From the NCBI RefSeq assembly GCF_032854445.1, contig NC_088295.1:85976644-86040643 (forward strand): a stretch of DNA of 64,000 nt, in the 5' to 3' direction. The number at the start of each line of letters is the position of its first letter. Position 1 is the stretch's first letter. The translations under genes were made by a program, and so were the position numbers. The stretch comes from Liolophura sinensis (lineage: Eukaryota; Mollusca; Polyplacophora; Chitonida; Chitonidae). Under the pieces are notes generated by a model. The model was not told where the DNA came from and did not search any database. It worked only from the letters and a program-made list of their open reading frames with translations. Positions 40,171-52,850 of this stretch are shown in pieces.

Positions 40171-41110
40171 GGTGGCCGGGCGGATGTATCTGGAAGGCTT
40201 CAAAGTAAAACTGATGTCAATGTGAAGAATTGCAGTAGAATTTATACGTCTTGTTTAATTCTGCTCATGAGATAACACGGTCATGTCACAATGAGTATTA
40301 CACGTCGAGGTGACAAGCAAAGCTCTGTCTTAGCATCACATCTTATAGCTCATCTTAATATGGCCAGATTAGAAAACACATATAGGTAAGTCCCATCATG
40401 CCCCCTGTGGAGATAGCAAAATAATCCTTTATATACAATGTTTGGAAACTGTTTATTCATTGATCTGTGAAAACACAGGATGGTATTTGGCCTTTATATG
40501 TGTTCAGTGATTACCTGCATTCACTATAGATGTTGACAAGATGGCAGGTTTATCTGTATGATGAGGAAAACTCAGCTAAACTAAAACCGTACAGGAAGAA
40601 GCATTCCATACAGAGTATAGCTTGTTTTTGTATTTATGGTTATACATATACGAACTGCCTGCTATTCGGCCTTAACACCAAAATCTGGAAGAAAGCCGTT
40701 TGAATGTATAACAGAATTACCATGTCCGAAAACAGATTATAAATCGCATTTAATATACACTGTACAGTTTACATGGTGACGAAAGCGGAAGTTAATTAAC
40801 AATCTTTATAGGGTATTCTCTATATTTTGTAGACAGGCAAACTCTCTTTTGACCGTAAATTTTGAGCCAGTTGTTTTTGGTTATAGGTGCTGTAAAGGTA
40901 AAAATACCAATCAAATAACAGTAAGGTGAATTACAGTTACAGCCAAGATGAGTTAATGCAAATCGAAGTCATTTCTGTAAATCTCTCTCCATATATAGAC
41001 CATGTACTTAATTGTATTCGCAAGATATACTTTCTACATCTGCTCCATTTGTCTTTTGTATATAAAGTATTTACAATACTTTTTTCTGTTATAAAATAAA
41101 GCCAGATACC

Positions 41111-41111
<1 letters not shown>

Positions 41112-41189
<78 letters not shown>
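41112..41189. repeat. (TA)n microsatellite, 78 bp
   Basis: Uninterrupted TA dinucleotides. Self-complementary and likely length-polymorphic. Confidence 0.95.
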
Positions 41190-41192
<3 letters not shown>

Positions 41193-42397
41193 ATATGTTA
41201 TATAGTAGTTTTCAATGATGCATGGACGACAGCTGATATTCTATAGGTTTGACAATCAATTCAAATTTCAAACTCGTTGTCTCAATAATTCCCAGGTCAA
41301 ATGGAAACATATACACTATATCTCAATCACACTTTGATTGCAACTGTTCATAAAAGCACCATGCAATAAACATGAATGCTTACACAGCCCCTAGCCGAGG
41401 TTAAGCGAAGTTAGATACAATTATAAATCTGGAACAGAATGCCGGAGGTGTGAACCCTCTGACTGTATTTATCAATCAGGTTGTCATATCCATTGTATAA
41501 ATAAATAAACTTAAATTGAAGGCGTTTGATGGAATATCGTTAACTGGTATCAATGAAAAGGATGGAGCTGTAAAAGGATTACTTTTTAGTTATTTTGCAG
41601 ATACTCGTATTTATGTGAAAACATGTGCATGTAGATCTGCCAACAGGAATGGTCAATTCGCACACATTGGAATACATATGTTCTAACTGTTGGTAAACGC
41701 CATCATGGAATTTCACATATCAGTATATATCATTTGAAACACCTCATGAATGGCACGGCAACTTTTACAAATATTAGAACCAAAGAATGAACTGTTGCTG
41801 TAACGCGAATCTAACGGTGAGTTGTTAAAATAAGAACACCGCGAGACAATAAATGTAGCATATAGAGAGAAAGGAAATCACCATGCATCTTTATTTGGTA
41901 TGTGTTCTTAATCGTCGAGTTCTTCCCTGACCCGTTTTGAAATATTAAGAATTCCAGTGCGTCATTCCATGCACAAAGAGTAATGCTTGTGCTTGTGGTG
42001 GTACATGTCACTGACTATAATGGCAAATTAGTGAGTATATTCGTTCACGGACAGTTCATTCCACTATGATTGATCCCACAACTGATCCGCATGCATTAAA
42101 CATCGTGTCATCTGGGCCACAATGCCTCATACTATCACAAACATCGCGCATATGAAGTAATAGTTAAAGTGACGTCCAAAAATATACATCAAATTAAAAT
42201 AAAAATATGTATTATAAAAATTATAAAAAAATATATATATTATTTTTGTATTAGTCATTGAATTATATCAAGGGAAATGTCCAAAATACATGGGGAAACC
42301 ATGAGGGAAATATCTGCACGTAGGCCCTATACTGGGTGCATGGAATGCCCCCATTCCTCTTAAAACGACATGTATGATGACACTCCACTATATACAG

Positions 42398-42402
<5 letters not shown>

Positions 42403-42464
<62 letters not shown>
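42403..42464. repeat. (AT)n microsatellite, 62 bp
   Basis: Uninterrupted AT dinucleotides in the intergenic region left of HIGD1. Confidence 0.95.
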
Positions 42465-42467
<3 letters not shown>

Positions 42468-44142
42468 TGTACAAAGAATAAATTACTGAGTTTTATCCCA
42501 TTATCCTACAGGCATATACATGTAGGTCCTTAAGCATTTCTTCTTTGACTGAGGCGACATATAGGTATAAGTTAACCATCGACGTAATAAATTTATCTCT
42601 GCATGGGATTTTTCATCACCATATCACATCTTTGTTATATTTAACAAATTCCTGGGAGTTCCTGTAAGTCTGTAAATGTATATACATGGGTTGGGACACG
42701 CAGTCCAGCATAAGGAGTTGATAACAATCATGTTTTAACCACATTCGCCACATACCTTGTTATTTGTTTAAACAAATCGCTACAAAGTGTGCACACACCC
42801 TTTCTCAATCGACACGGACTGTAAAATTCATTGGTGTAAATAAAGTTTTTGATACAGTTGAGGTTACAATTCCGTAGTGGTTAGTTATAGGCCTATATAC
42901 ACGTATAACTTTGTGAGAAATGTGAGAAACTTAGATTCCCCAGTAATTACGCCCATGCATAAATTCATAATTATGTAGGCCCGCTCTATAGTGCAGGCAC
43001 GAATATATTCATGTCTGACGGATGTGGGTGTACTTTTGCAGTGGTGATGAAATAGCATGATCACAGGCTACCACGCAAACGTAGGATTATATTTCTCTTT
43101 ATATTGCTTATTTTCTTTATATTGTCACTATATGGAGTGTCCTCATACTGGGATTCGTGTGATTATGCATAACTGAAATTATTGTTACAGACTATCCTTT
43201 ATTGAAATGCGATGCAATTATAGGCCAGCACAAGATGGCCGCACCATCGTATTTTAAGAATTCTTGAGCACAATGTAAAACACAAGTCAGATAAACAAAT
43301 AAACATGAGAACCAGGGCTGCATAACTACTGCTTCAAACGTTACAGTTATATGCTTCAATCACAGGCGCCTGTCCTTGTAGCATATATATTAGCTGTAAT
43401 ATATACGTCGTTGATGTATACTGGAAAGTTCGTCAAGACAACATAGGGTCTGATATCTCGTCTTGATGAAATGATATGACGTCCTGTTGACGTAGGCCTA
43501 ATATATCTCGCCCTAACACAATATTTTTTTGTGTGTGTTATTTCTCCGTACTCGTATCCCTTTTACGGTTCCGTAGAACAAAAATGAATAAAAAATCGTT
43601 ATAGGAAACAAAGTGGTCATTGAAACATATAAGCTATGATCAGACTAAAGACTAAACCCAATTTACACATTTTGGTGAAATTCGTTCTCAGAAAAAACTT
43701 TTGTTCAGTATAAAATATTAGAAGCCACCGGGCCGTGGAATCAGACAAGACTCAGAGAGTGACTAGCGAGACTATCTGTATATATCATGATGACATTTTT
43801 GTCGCCAAGCAACAGCTCTAAAAAGCACATCAGTATTTTATTTATTTCCTTGTTGATTTTAAATTTAGATACCAGAGGCCTATACATTCACCCATTCAAG
43901 TGTATGCTAACAACGTACAGTGACGTTTGAACGAGCTGTTATGCAGCTAATTCCTAGGTTTGATTATAATATTGATGGCTGATTAGTTGATGGACAGGCA
44001 GGAAAGGCAGGTTCCTGTGCATCAAACAATCAGTCATCCAAATATTATGTTTCGGCAAGTATTTCAGCAAACCGAAAATAAAAGCCTAATTCGTGTATGT
44101 TCGGAATCACGGAAATAGTCGAGGTGAAATCCTGATGACCTG

Positions 44143-44272
44143 TGACGTCACATAAGGTCATTTAGTTACATCAGCTGGCCGTCACGTCGTGCCGGGTTTA
44201 ACCTTGTAGCTGGTCCTAGTAGTGGTTATAACATCAGTTTGAGAAGCTCTTTGACAGAGGAAGGATAACCAG
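44143..44272 (+). promoter_or_regulatory. HIGD1A: Probable HIGD1 promoter and noncoding first exon
   Basis: A perfect palindromic cAMP-response element, TGACGTCA (44143-44150), is followed by an AGGTCA half-site (44155-44160), then a GC-richer stretch ending in a strong donor AACCAG|GTATGT with exon end at 44272. HIGD1 needs a noncoding first exon, because its start-codon exon begins at a splice acceptor (47255/47256). This is the best upstream donor I found, but the join is inferred. Confidence 0.4.
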
Positions 44273-47200
44273 GTATGTAATCACAAGTTGAATTTATAGT
44301 ATTCAGCCGAGAATTAATCCTGTGATGTATTGTACTGATGATTCAACTGGGTGATTTCGATATCCGTTATTGTTCAACAACAACAAAAAAGCCAGAAATG
44401 TAGGTAGGCCTACTGGTAATCGTAATGTTTGAGCATTTTTGTTGAATTGTTTCAGTTCTAGCAAAATCAAGAATTGTGGCCGCACGCTGCTTAACATACA
44501 CTGACACATATGTTGTTCAGTTACTGGTATACAATGTGACTGCCAGTTACTGACTGACAACACAAGAGTCCTCTATTAGTGTTGTCGCCATGTCTTTTAT
44601 TCCCGACACTGTACAACAGTGGATAATATTTACTAAAATGTATGAAAACTTCTAGGCTTATTATTGTTTAATAAACACTCTATGTAAAGTTAATAAAAAT
44701 CATGAAAATGTCGAGTATGCTCTGCTTTTCACCCATTCAAGTCCAAGATGGAATGCTCGACTGGCGTGAAAACAGAAATCACATGGAGGAAATGAAAATA
44801 TGATCCATCAGAGTAAAATTTCCTGTTTCACAACACTGCCTATTACAGTATCTCTCAGAAAACAATAATTTATAAGTATAAGTGTTTTCAGAATGAAAAA
44901 AAGGAATTCAAGACCAACAAAACCAGCACTGGCCTGACTGGGCGCAGTCGAACTTTCAACTGTAAAACAGCTGAGCTTAAACATTTCCACAAATCAATAA
45001 AAACTCTAAAAGGCCTTAAAATAAGGTTCGATTATGGTAACCCATGTACAGGTTACCACTTTCTGGTTGTTGGTAACCCATTTACAAGAAAAAGTTACCA
45101 CGCGTTGTCGTCCGTGTAGCCAAATAGGAAAACAAAAGTTTATTGCCAGTAGCTGATCACAGTCAAAAACCTGTACATGATATTTAGACTTTGATAGACT
45201 AACTTGCCTAATTTTAATCATTTGTGGTAATTTGCAGTCTGTTGTAGTTTAAATTTTAAACAAACAATGAGCCAATGTTTTGTTATCTGACAGGATCAAT
45301 TTGATGGACTCGACTGATCACGTGGTAAAATGAAAGTAATGAAGACGAGGCTGTGATGGATGCATTTCTAACGCATTTACCCATTGGTGCAATTGAGACG
45401 ATTGCCCAGTGAGCATCGCGGTTCTAATTATATCTATCATGCAGCTATGGTGGATACTTTTGACACCTTACTCCTAAGCGTGAATTGATTCGATAATATG
45501 TTTATGGTGGCCAGAAGACAGAAAATTACACGTGATGGCTTAAAGTAGGTGTCAGTGAACTACATCCCTCTATGAGCTTAAAACACACACGCAGTCAGTA
45601 AACAGAACCGGTGCTTGATTGTAAACAGATCTTATGACAGCAGATTTTCAGTACCGGGTACAGTTGACAACAGGCAAATAGGATTACTACAGGTTAATAG
45701 GGCTCATCAGAGGAGAAGGTCAGATATTTAGACCCTCTACAGGGGCAGGACACATGTTGAGAGGGGCAGGGTGCTGCGCTCCTCTGGCAACATATATCCA
45801 CGATACTGCTTAGATTGCAGACGCATGAGTGCGCAAGTCACCCATTAGTTCCTGTTAGTCGCCCTCAGCTGAACAAGTGGCCATATCGATCGAAATGGAC
45901 ATCAAGATACGCCCATCTGCAAAATTCTGTCCAAACTCTGAAAATCAAGTTTAAAACCAAACATGACAAAGTCAACAGAGAACTTCTATGAATGTTGCCA
46001 AGGGTTGCATCTGTGTTTTCCTTGGCTTCCATGTTAATCGGTGCAGAGTTACATTGTCTAGGACTAGTTGTTCAGTGTCCTTTATTTTCATTTGATCAAA
46101 AACTGGACGCAACACGGTTTTAAGGTTTTAAATATACAAATAGTTGCTATTTAATGTTCTTGTTCATGTTAAACCACATATAGGTTAAGGCAAACATAGA
46201 GTGATTTGCAATCTTGAGCCACTGGGTCCAATCTGACCTGTGTCTAATGTTTATGTCCAGAAGTTTGAGAAAACCTTGCTATTCTGAGTATTCTGGTAAT
46301 GTCTGACCAGATTTGGTGTCACTGCCTGTAGGTGGCAGTTGTTGGCTCTGATGTAGCAGTGTGACGGTCATGTGACCTGTTGCATGTGACCTGATGTATC
46401 ACAATGACTTAACTACACAGATCAAGACAACTGGAGACTGGATGCTTCAGGTCGCAGAACAGTAGAACATGTTCATCTCCAAGCAACTGATGAGTGATCG
46501 CGAGCCTAGGCAGACCAGCTACGATCAGTGGTCGATCTACACCCAGCTTTAGTTGCAAACCTGTAACTCTGATTCGACAATGTGAAACAAGATGCAATGT
46601 GTCGTACCTGAAGAAAGATATTTTGCTCGCGATATCTTCAAGTAAAAGTGATGCCTTCGCATGTAACACTTTAATATTACCTTACTTCCATGGTGGCCAA
46701 ATTGAGCAGTTCGTTGGTCACAGGTACAAGGTTTTATAGGTGCAGATTGTTTGTGATGGGGAACTAGAAATTTAGTGCAATTGGCATAATGAATTATTAC
46801 AAACCATGTTTGTGTGCAAGGAGGAAAGCACAATTCCATATAGAAATGTGGAAATTAAAAATACCATATTTACCACTTAAAGAAAATTTTGATGATAAAA
46901 AATCAGTTAGAAAGGACAAATATGCAACTTATCGCAGATTCCTGTTATAATTTTAGTCATCAGAAATTAGCGAAAATGCATCTGCAGTTATCTGACAGGC
47001 CTTAACTGAGGGTAAATAGTGACCCCTCCCCTGCTTTCCTTGACCTTAGGGCTAGTAGTTCCTCTGCTTCAGAACCATTCCCCGCTGCACCACCAAATTC
47101 TATGATGAGGTTCACAATAAGCAGTTTCAACACCTGTCTCCAGTTAGGGTAGCCCTGACGGCAATGTCAGGTGTATACCTGTACCGTGTGCACTTCACAT

Positions 47201-47287
47201 TTAATTACCAAACTGTCTGAATAACCTGGCTTATTTTCTTCTTTGTCTTTTTTAGCTTAAGCAGTAACCGATACAAGCTAGGATTAT

Positions 47288-48485
47288 ATGACTGACCCTG
47301 ATAAGATGACGTCCGCCCCTCAGAAGCCAGAGATAGCACCTCAGTGGGAGGAGTCTCACGGCAGTAAACTGTGGAGAAAAACTAAAGAAGCACCTTTTGT
47401 TCCAATTGGTAATTCACACATTGATCTACAATGTTTTGTCTTCTGGCGTTCTTGTGTGTGGAGAATAGACTATGACCAGGCTGCTGTGTTGTTATCTGGA
47501 AGTATATACACATGTACATGCAATACAGCCTGTCATTGTCAAAGCTGGAAAGAATTCTTCTACTAAGGCTGTGTTTCCACTGAGAATGTGGACACGTTTC
47601 AGCATATTTTTGTCACTCCCGTTCTTGGAAGAAGTAACGGACGAGTAATCGCAATCACGTCTGTGGTATGTACATGTTATCATAATATTTTCTGCTGAGG
47701 GAAAGTCACTAGATCTCTCAGCACCCAGAAATGATGTCAGTTGTGAGCCAGGGTTTGTCCGGGGAGACATACCATGTTAAGGTTTAGGCCACACCAATTT
47801 TATTTTGAGCTGAGCTGACAGTCCATAAGTGGAAAAAAACAGAATTGAAAAACCAGCCTTTTATTTTGTCCGAGCTAAATGTGTTATATGGTTGTCTAAA
47901 TTTTTCTAGGTTTAAAGATAGCATAAATATAGCTATAACAGGACCAGTTGCTGGGAGAGTTCAGTTTCCACAAATCAGATGATTTTACAGGGTTATTTTT
48001 GGTTTCATACCCTTGGACGACATTGAGAAAAAGATTCATTCTGGCCGTAAAACAAAAATTGAAATTGGTCTGGCCTTAGGTCCTCATAGTCTGGGAATGC
48101 TGGCAGTGGACACACACGTTGTCAGATTGCAGCAGCCATCACACACACAGGCTAACAAATCATCTCATTATATCATGTGTTTTTTAAAATGTTGTCTGTA
48201 CTTCTGACTTTCTTAGTTTCCTTCCAGTTTACTTCTGTACATGATCATGTTCTCTGACCAGTAATCTCAAATGTCTGGCATTTTGCAGGCCTTGTTGGGC
48301 TGACCGGGGCTGTGGTGATGGGGGCAATCAAGTACAAGAACCGGGGACAGATGACAACATCCATGTACTTGATGCAATTACGTGTCGTTGCGCAGTCAAT
48401 GGTGGTCGGGGCCATGACTTTGGGTGTAGGCTATTCTCTGTTATCAGACTACTTCAAGACCTCAGATTCACCGAAAAACGGCTGA
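47288..48485 (+). CDS. HIGD1A: HIG1 domain family member 1-like mitochondrial protein
   Basis: Two coding exons, 47288-47408 and 48289-48485 (phase-1 intron, G|GTAATT donor, ttttgcag acceptor), encode 105 residues. Family members sit in the inner mitochondrial membrane and act in assembly and tuning of respiratory complexes, especially cytochrome c oxidase; HIGD1A is hypoxia-induced in vertebrates. Here KLWRKTKEAPFVPIG (about 27-41) leads into a first hydrophobic helix (LVGLTGAVVMGAIKY, 42-56), then a loop with QLRVVAQ (70-76) and a second helix including VVGAMTLGVGYSLL (79-92). The VGAMTLGVGYS stretch favours type 1 over type 2 (HIGD2A). Arg72 and Gln76 of the HIG1 signature are kept, while the His usually two residues before the Arg is Gln70. 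The exon carrying the ATG starts at 47256, so the 5' UTR is spliced. The intron holds no other recognised gene. Which vertebrate type-1 paralogue it matches is not resolved. Confidence 0.93.
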
Positions 48486-49156
48486 TCAAACAACTGTAAT
48501 AATCTCAATGCGTATCCAAATTTCAGGATAATTTTGTCATGGCTTTCTAGACAGGACCAAACACAATAATATTTATTTCTTTTTCATTGCAATTCCTACA
48601 TGGACCTTGCTATAAGAAAGCCACTAAGTTGACTTGCATGTGAAGGCCTTACGGTGTACAGGAATATTCATGTTCAAGTTTCCCAGGTATTTTAGATCAA
48701 CACTTTTAAGTACACTTCTGTTATAGAAGTGTGTGATTTTTAGTTATCTGTAATTTACTTGTGGAGGAACTGTGATAGTTTTGTCGGTTTAAGAGATATT
48801 TGTTGTCCATTTATGAGCTGCCTCAACTACATATTTTTATGCAGTGAGATGTTTTTTGCTGAAGTCTGTCTGCTTCCCATGCTTTTAAAAATCTTCAAAA
48901 GTTATATTTATTGCAGCCATGTCATTTACAGTTACTTTAATTTTATAGCTTTTGTGCTGATTGAGAGACCAGTGAGTTTTCAGTACATGTACATATATTT
49001 GTAAACGTCAAAACATTCAGTTCTCATTTCTATCGAGCATCGCATTTTAACGCTATGACTGCGACAAATATAATTGTTATATTATTGTGTTTATAGAGTA
49101 CAGAGAAAGGTATTTGAAAGTTTGTGTTTATATGAAAAGAAATTGTAATTGGCACT

Positions 49157-49162
49157 ATTAAA
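49157..49162 (+). terminator. HIGD1A: Possible HIGD1 poly(A) signal ATTAAA
   Basis: No AATAAA follows the HIGD1 stop within about 700 bp; this ATTAAA is the best variant hexamer seen. Confidence 0.3.
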
Positions 49163-49199
49163 ACTGAAAGTGTCAACCAAACAATGTTTTTATAATACA

Positions 49200-51930
49200 T
49201 TTTGCAACCACACCCCTGAATTCCAACCTTTTATGTTGTGATGAGATGGTTCTGATATGTTTGAGACATTTTCAAGAAATTGCTTTGATATGCCAGTGGT
49301 AACATCCAAGCAGTGATACCATAGTGTTAATGGGCATGATCAATGTTTCTAACCTTCAAATGCAACTCACCAGGCTCCATGCCATGTAAAAACACCTCAT
49401 TCTCTGCTGATATACTGCAGGGCTTGTTCACTGCCTCCGTGCTTTGTGAGCACAGCTATACAGAAACTGACGAATTACAGAAAGAGTACACAGCTTGGAC
49501 AGGCTGGCAGTGTTCCCCATTGTGGTGTTCAGGGGTCTTTTCATGTCCATATATAATCAGTACGCAATGATGCCATGTGTTCAAATCCAGCTCAGTCAAT
49601 CTGAATTGGGCATACATACTTCCTCATTCAGCTTGTTTAGAATATTTTACATGTATTATAAAGGATAGCATGCTAGTTTCTTTACACCCTTGCCACAAGA
49701 TATGACCAACCAATCCAGTTGTCAGGAGAACTAAAAGTGAGACTATGACAGCTGATGTCTGGTTTCAGGCCTTCGTTTTACATTGATCTGCCCAGCTGGC
49801 TGTGTATAGGTTCATAGCATAGCATGGCATACATACATTCGTGGCCTTAGCTGAACGGAAGGTTTGGGTGAGTCTGGGTTTTTTCTGATACCTATATGAC
49901 CGCAGGTTTGTAAATGAAACATTCTCAAACATGGTCTAAACACTGACATGAAACCCTTGGTTTTTGTTTGCTCATCCATCACGTCATTTCTGAATGACAG
50001 AAAATAGGAAAAAATTAATAAGTTAAGAAAGCTATAGTATGCCCCAAAAGTGAATTTTTTTTGGCGTACCTCTCATTTCCTGTTAAACCATAGTCTTCAT
50101 TGAATATAAGCTTTTCATGTATCCTTTAAAGTACCAGTTAATCAACATACATGTGTATAAAGTGAATTAATGGAAAAGTTTGTTAAAATTTTGACTGTAA
50201 AATATGTTGCATGAATTGTTTGGGTTGATGTGCATGACATAATGTTCAGAGCTAGTCATTTGTGAGGAGTGAGTGCTTGGTGTTTAACGTCGTACTTAAC
50301 AAAATTTAAGTCATCTGACCACGAAGGAGTCCTTAGAGTGCATATAATGTGCCTCTTGTTGCAGGATGGATTTCCGCCACTCTGTTATCTAGTGCTGATT
50401 CACTGAGACAATTTACCGAAGGCAAGTGGGCAAACTGTTATACTGATACAGGTCAACCAGTCGTTGCACTATCCCCTTCATGCTGAACGCCAAGCGAGGA
50501 AGTTACAACCTCCCCTTTTTAATGTCCTAGGTGTGACTTGACCCAGGATTGACCCTGGATTTACCACTCCTGAAGACGATGCTCTACCAACTGTTCTATC
50601 GGGGGCCAGTAGAAGAGATCGTCATGGTACAACCAACATAATGTCCAGTGTGACATCAAGCGATTAAATATGTCATAATGACGGGCAGGCATAAACAAAG
50701 CAAAATGTTTATGACACATTTCTAATTCCTATATCGATTTTAAGAGAGTGTTTGTTAAAAAATAAAAAAAAAACTCAGAGACAAAGGAATTTCGTAAACA
50801 GCTTTACGTGATGTAACAGGCATAAATACAGTATATTTAGTAAAAAAATCAATGAAGGATACCTGTAGACTGAGTAAAATGTCTGCCAACATCAACAATG
50901 ACAGGATAATTTTTCATTTGCGCAAGTAATGGTTATTCACCGCGACTTAAAATGGCCACTTGTGATTTCTTTTAATAAAATGGTGTAAAACAGTACTCCT
51001 GTCTCAGTCGTAAAATGTTGTTTAGTAAGCTACAGCTACAGGTACTTAGTGCAGGACTCCCTGCTTCACATTCACTGTATGGGAAGAGGAAATTTCAAAC
51101 ATATTTAACTACTCTATTTGGGCCTGTTGTTGTAACAGCCTGGCTCAACATCCATAACACATTGTGAAGACATACATCACCTTTGTCAATGTACTTGATG
51201 TAACGTATGTTGTGACATCATATGACAGAACATGGGCTGACATGATGTTTACATTCATTAACAATGGGAGGCGACAATAGGTGTCGCTTGTGTGAAGCAG
51301 GACCTTGAGCCATAGTTACGCCAAAAATAGTATGTAGTGCAAAGTCTATATGTTACAATGTACACTATCAGTTTCTATTGTAACGTACTGTCTTATGGCT
51401 AATGTAACGTCATCATGAAGAGCACAGAAAGGAACATTTGACGACAATAAAATGGTGTCAAGGCCCCCGGTTAGACAAGGTAACACTTAGCCAGGACTAT
51501 GGTAGCTCATAGCACTGTATCCACTGAGAGGAACAAACTAAATAATACCGCTTAGCTTATGAGAAGCCAGGAACGGCTTGAATACCTCCTAACTTTTAAA
51601 AAAACATTAGGATGATTTCTGTGGATGATTACACTGGAGATATGCAAGACTTACTCATCAAATAACAGGCATTTGACACTTTGGGATAACAAGATTATTA
51701 CAATGTTAAATTGGAAGAATTTCACGATCTGTAAGGCTCAAACTTACACGTTCGCATCGTACCATAGTGTAGCCAATATCATGGCAGACTATCAGGGCAG
51801 TGACAGTAGCAATACTAAATTTAGAGATACAAAAACGTAGCAAATGTAATAGAAGTATTAACACAGTCTGGCTAACTTATGAGTAGCATGCATAACTTAA
51901 ATTAACTGGCAGAAATAAAAATCATAAAAA
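49200..51930. other. Intergenic region between HIGD1 and RSU1 3' ends
   Basis: The two genes converge here. The region contains the family A SINE with its tRNA-like head (50266-50607) and otherwise AT-rich sequence with no supported coding frame. Confidence 0.55.
50266..50607 (-). mobile_element. SINE family A, near full length with tRNA-like head
   Basis: Read on the minus strand it begins ccccgatagaacagttggta and continues gagcatcgtcttcagg, with a box A (about 50581-50592, agttggtagagc) and a degenerate box B (about 50543-50555, gggtcaatcc). About 80 bp of head is followed by a 240 bp body shared with two other copies in the window. Family class (for example the Meta or V groups described in molluscs) is not assigned here. 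Confidence 0.8.
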
Positions 51931-51947
51931 ATGTATACAAAAACTAC

Positions 51948-51953
51948 TTTTAT
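51948..51953 (-). terminator. RSU1: Probable RSU1 poly(A) signal AATAAA
   Basis: AATAAA on the minus strand about 900 bp past the RSU1 stop codon. A 3' UTR of this length is plausible. Nearer variant signals are not excluded. Confidence 0.4.
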
Positions 51954-52850
51954 TGTGGCAATTTTCTAACATCGGGTCAATCAAAGGCATTCCTATTTGA
52001 TTGTTCTGATATTCTATATCCTTTAACAATCTAACGTATAAATATATTGCTAAAATATACACAATACGAAACACATATCTACATGTAATGTACCCATGGT
52101 TAACCTCTAAATTATGAGCACCATTATGAAATAAACAGCAGAAATAAAGTCTAAAACGTGATAGCAGGCAAAAAAAAAAAGGAAAGTTGAATCAGGAGTC
52201 AACTTCATATAGCCAATTTTACAGAAGTAAAAATTTAAATCACTAAGAGAAATCGGCTGCATGATCCATTCACTAAAATTCATTCAAAATTCTCATTAAA
52301 GTATTCTCATAAAATTGACTGACAGTGACACTACAAAGATTACAATCATGTGCTAGGCTGAGGTCATTGCAAACATGTTACGTGACCAAGGCAAAGGTCA
52401 GTCGTAGGTCAATGCTGGAGACCTTTGTGTACATGTATACAGGATGAGTTTCAGCAGATGTACAGATTTCATTCATCTAAAATAAGGCAGCAGAATGTAC
52501 GTACAAAATGTCTGATGACAGACTCTTCACATAGCCTAACAGCACCTGCAACATGCATGCTTCCAGATACATAGTAAGTTCATAATGAGATTCACTGTAG
52601 ACAGAGTAGATGACAATATGAAGGCAGATGAAAAGTCATTAAAATAGATGATTAAATGTGACCATGATGCATAGATGCCAGCTCAAGGTATAAGACACCA
52701 TCACAGAACAGCCTCCGCTGATGCAGTACGTGCCACCAAGGAAGGACATTCTTCAGTTAGTATGAAGGCGTTTCTGTGTTCCTTGTCCTACAATTTTCTG
52801 TATGGGTATCAATGGGTCCACAATCCTCTGAAGCCCCTGTTCCAACTATA

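Larger units (their letters stand above)
40180..44120. other. AT-rich intergenic region
   Basis: Between the divergent 39-40 kb gene and HIGD1. It contains two long TA/AT dinucleotide tracts and no frame I can support as coding. Confidence 0.6.

Noticed and set aside
46380-46740. Overlapping ORFs on both strands upstream of HIGD1
   Set aside because: No known domain, overlapping frames on opposite strands, and no convincing splice sites.
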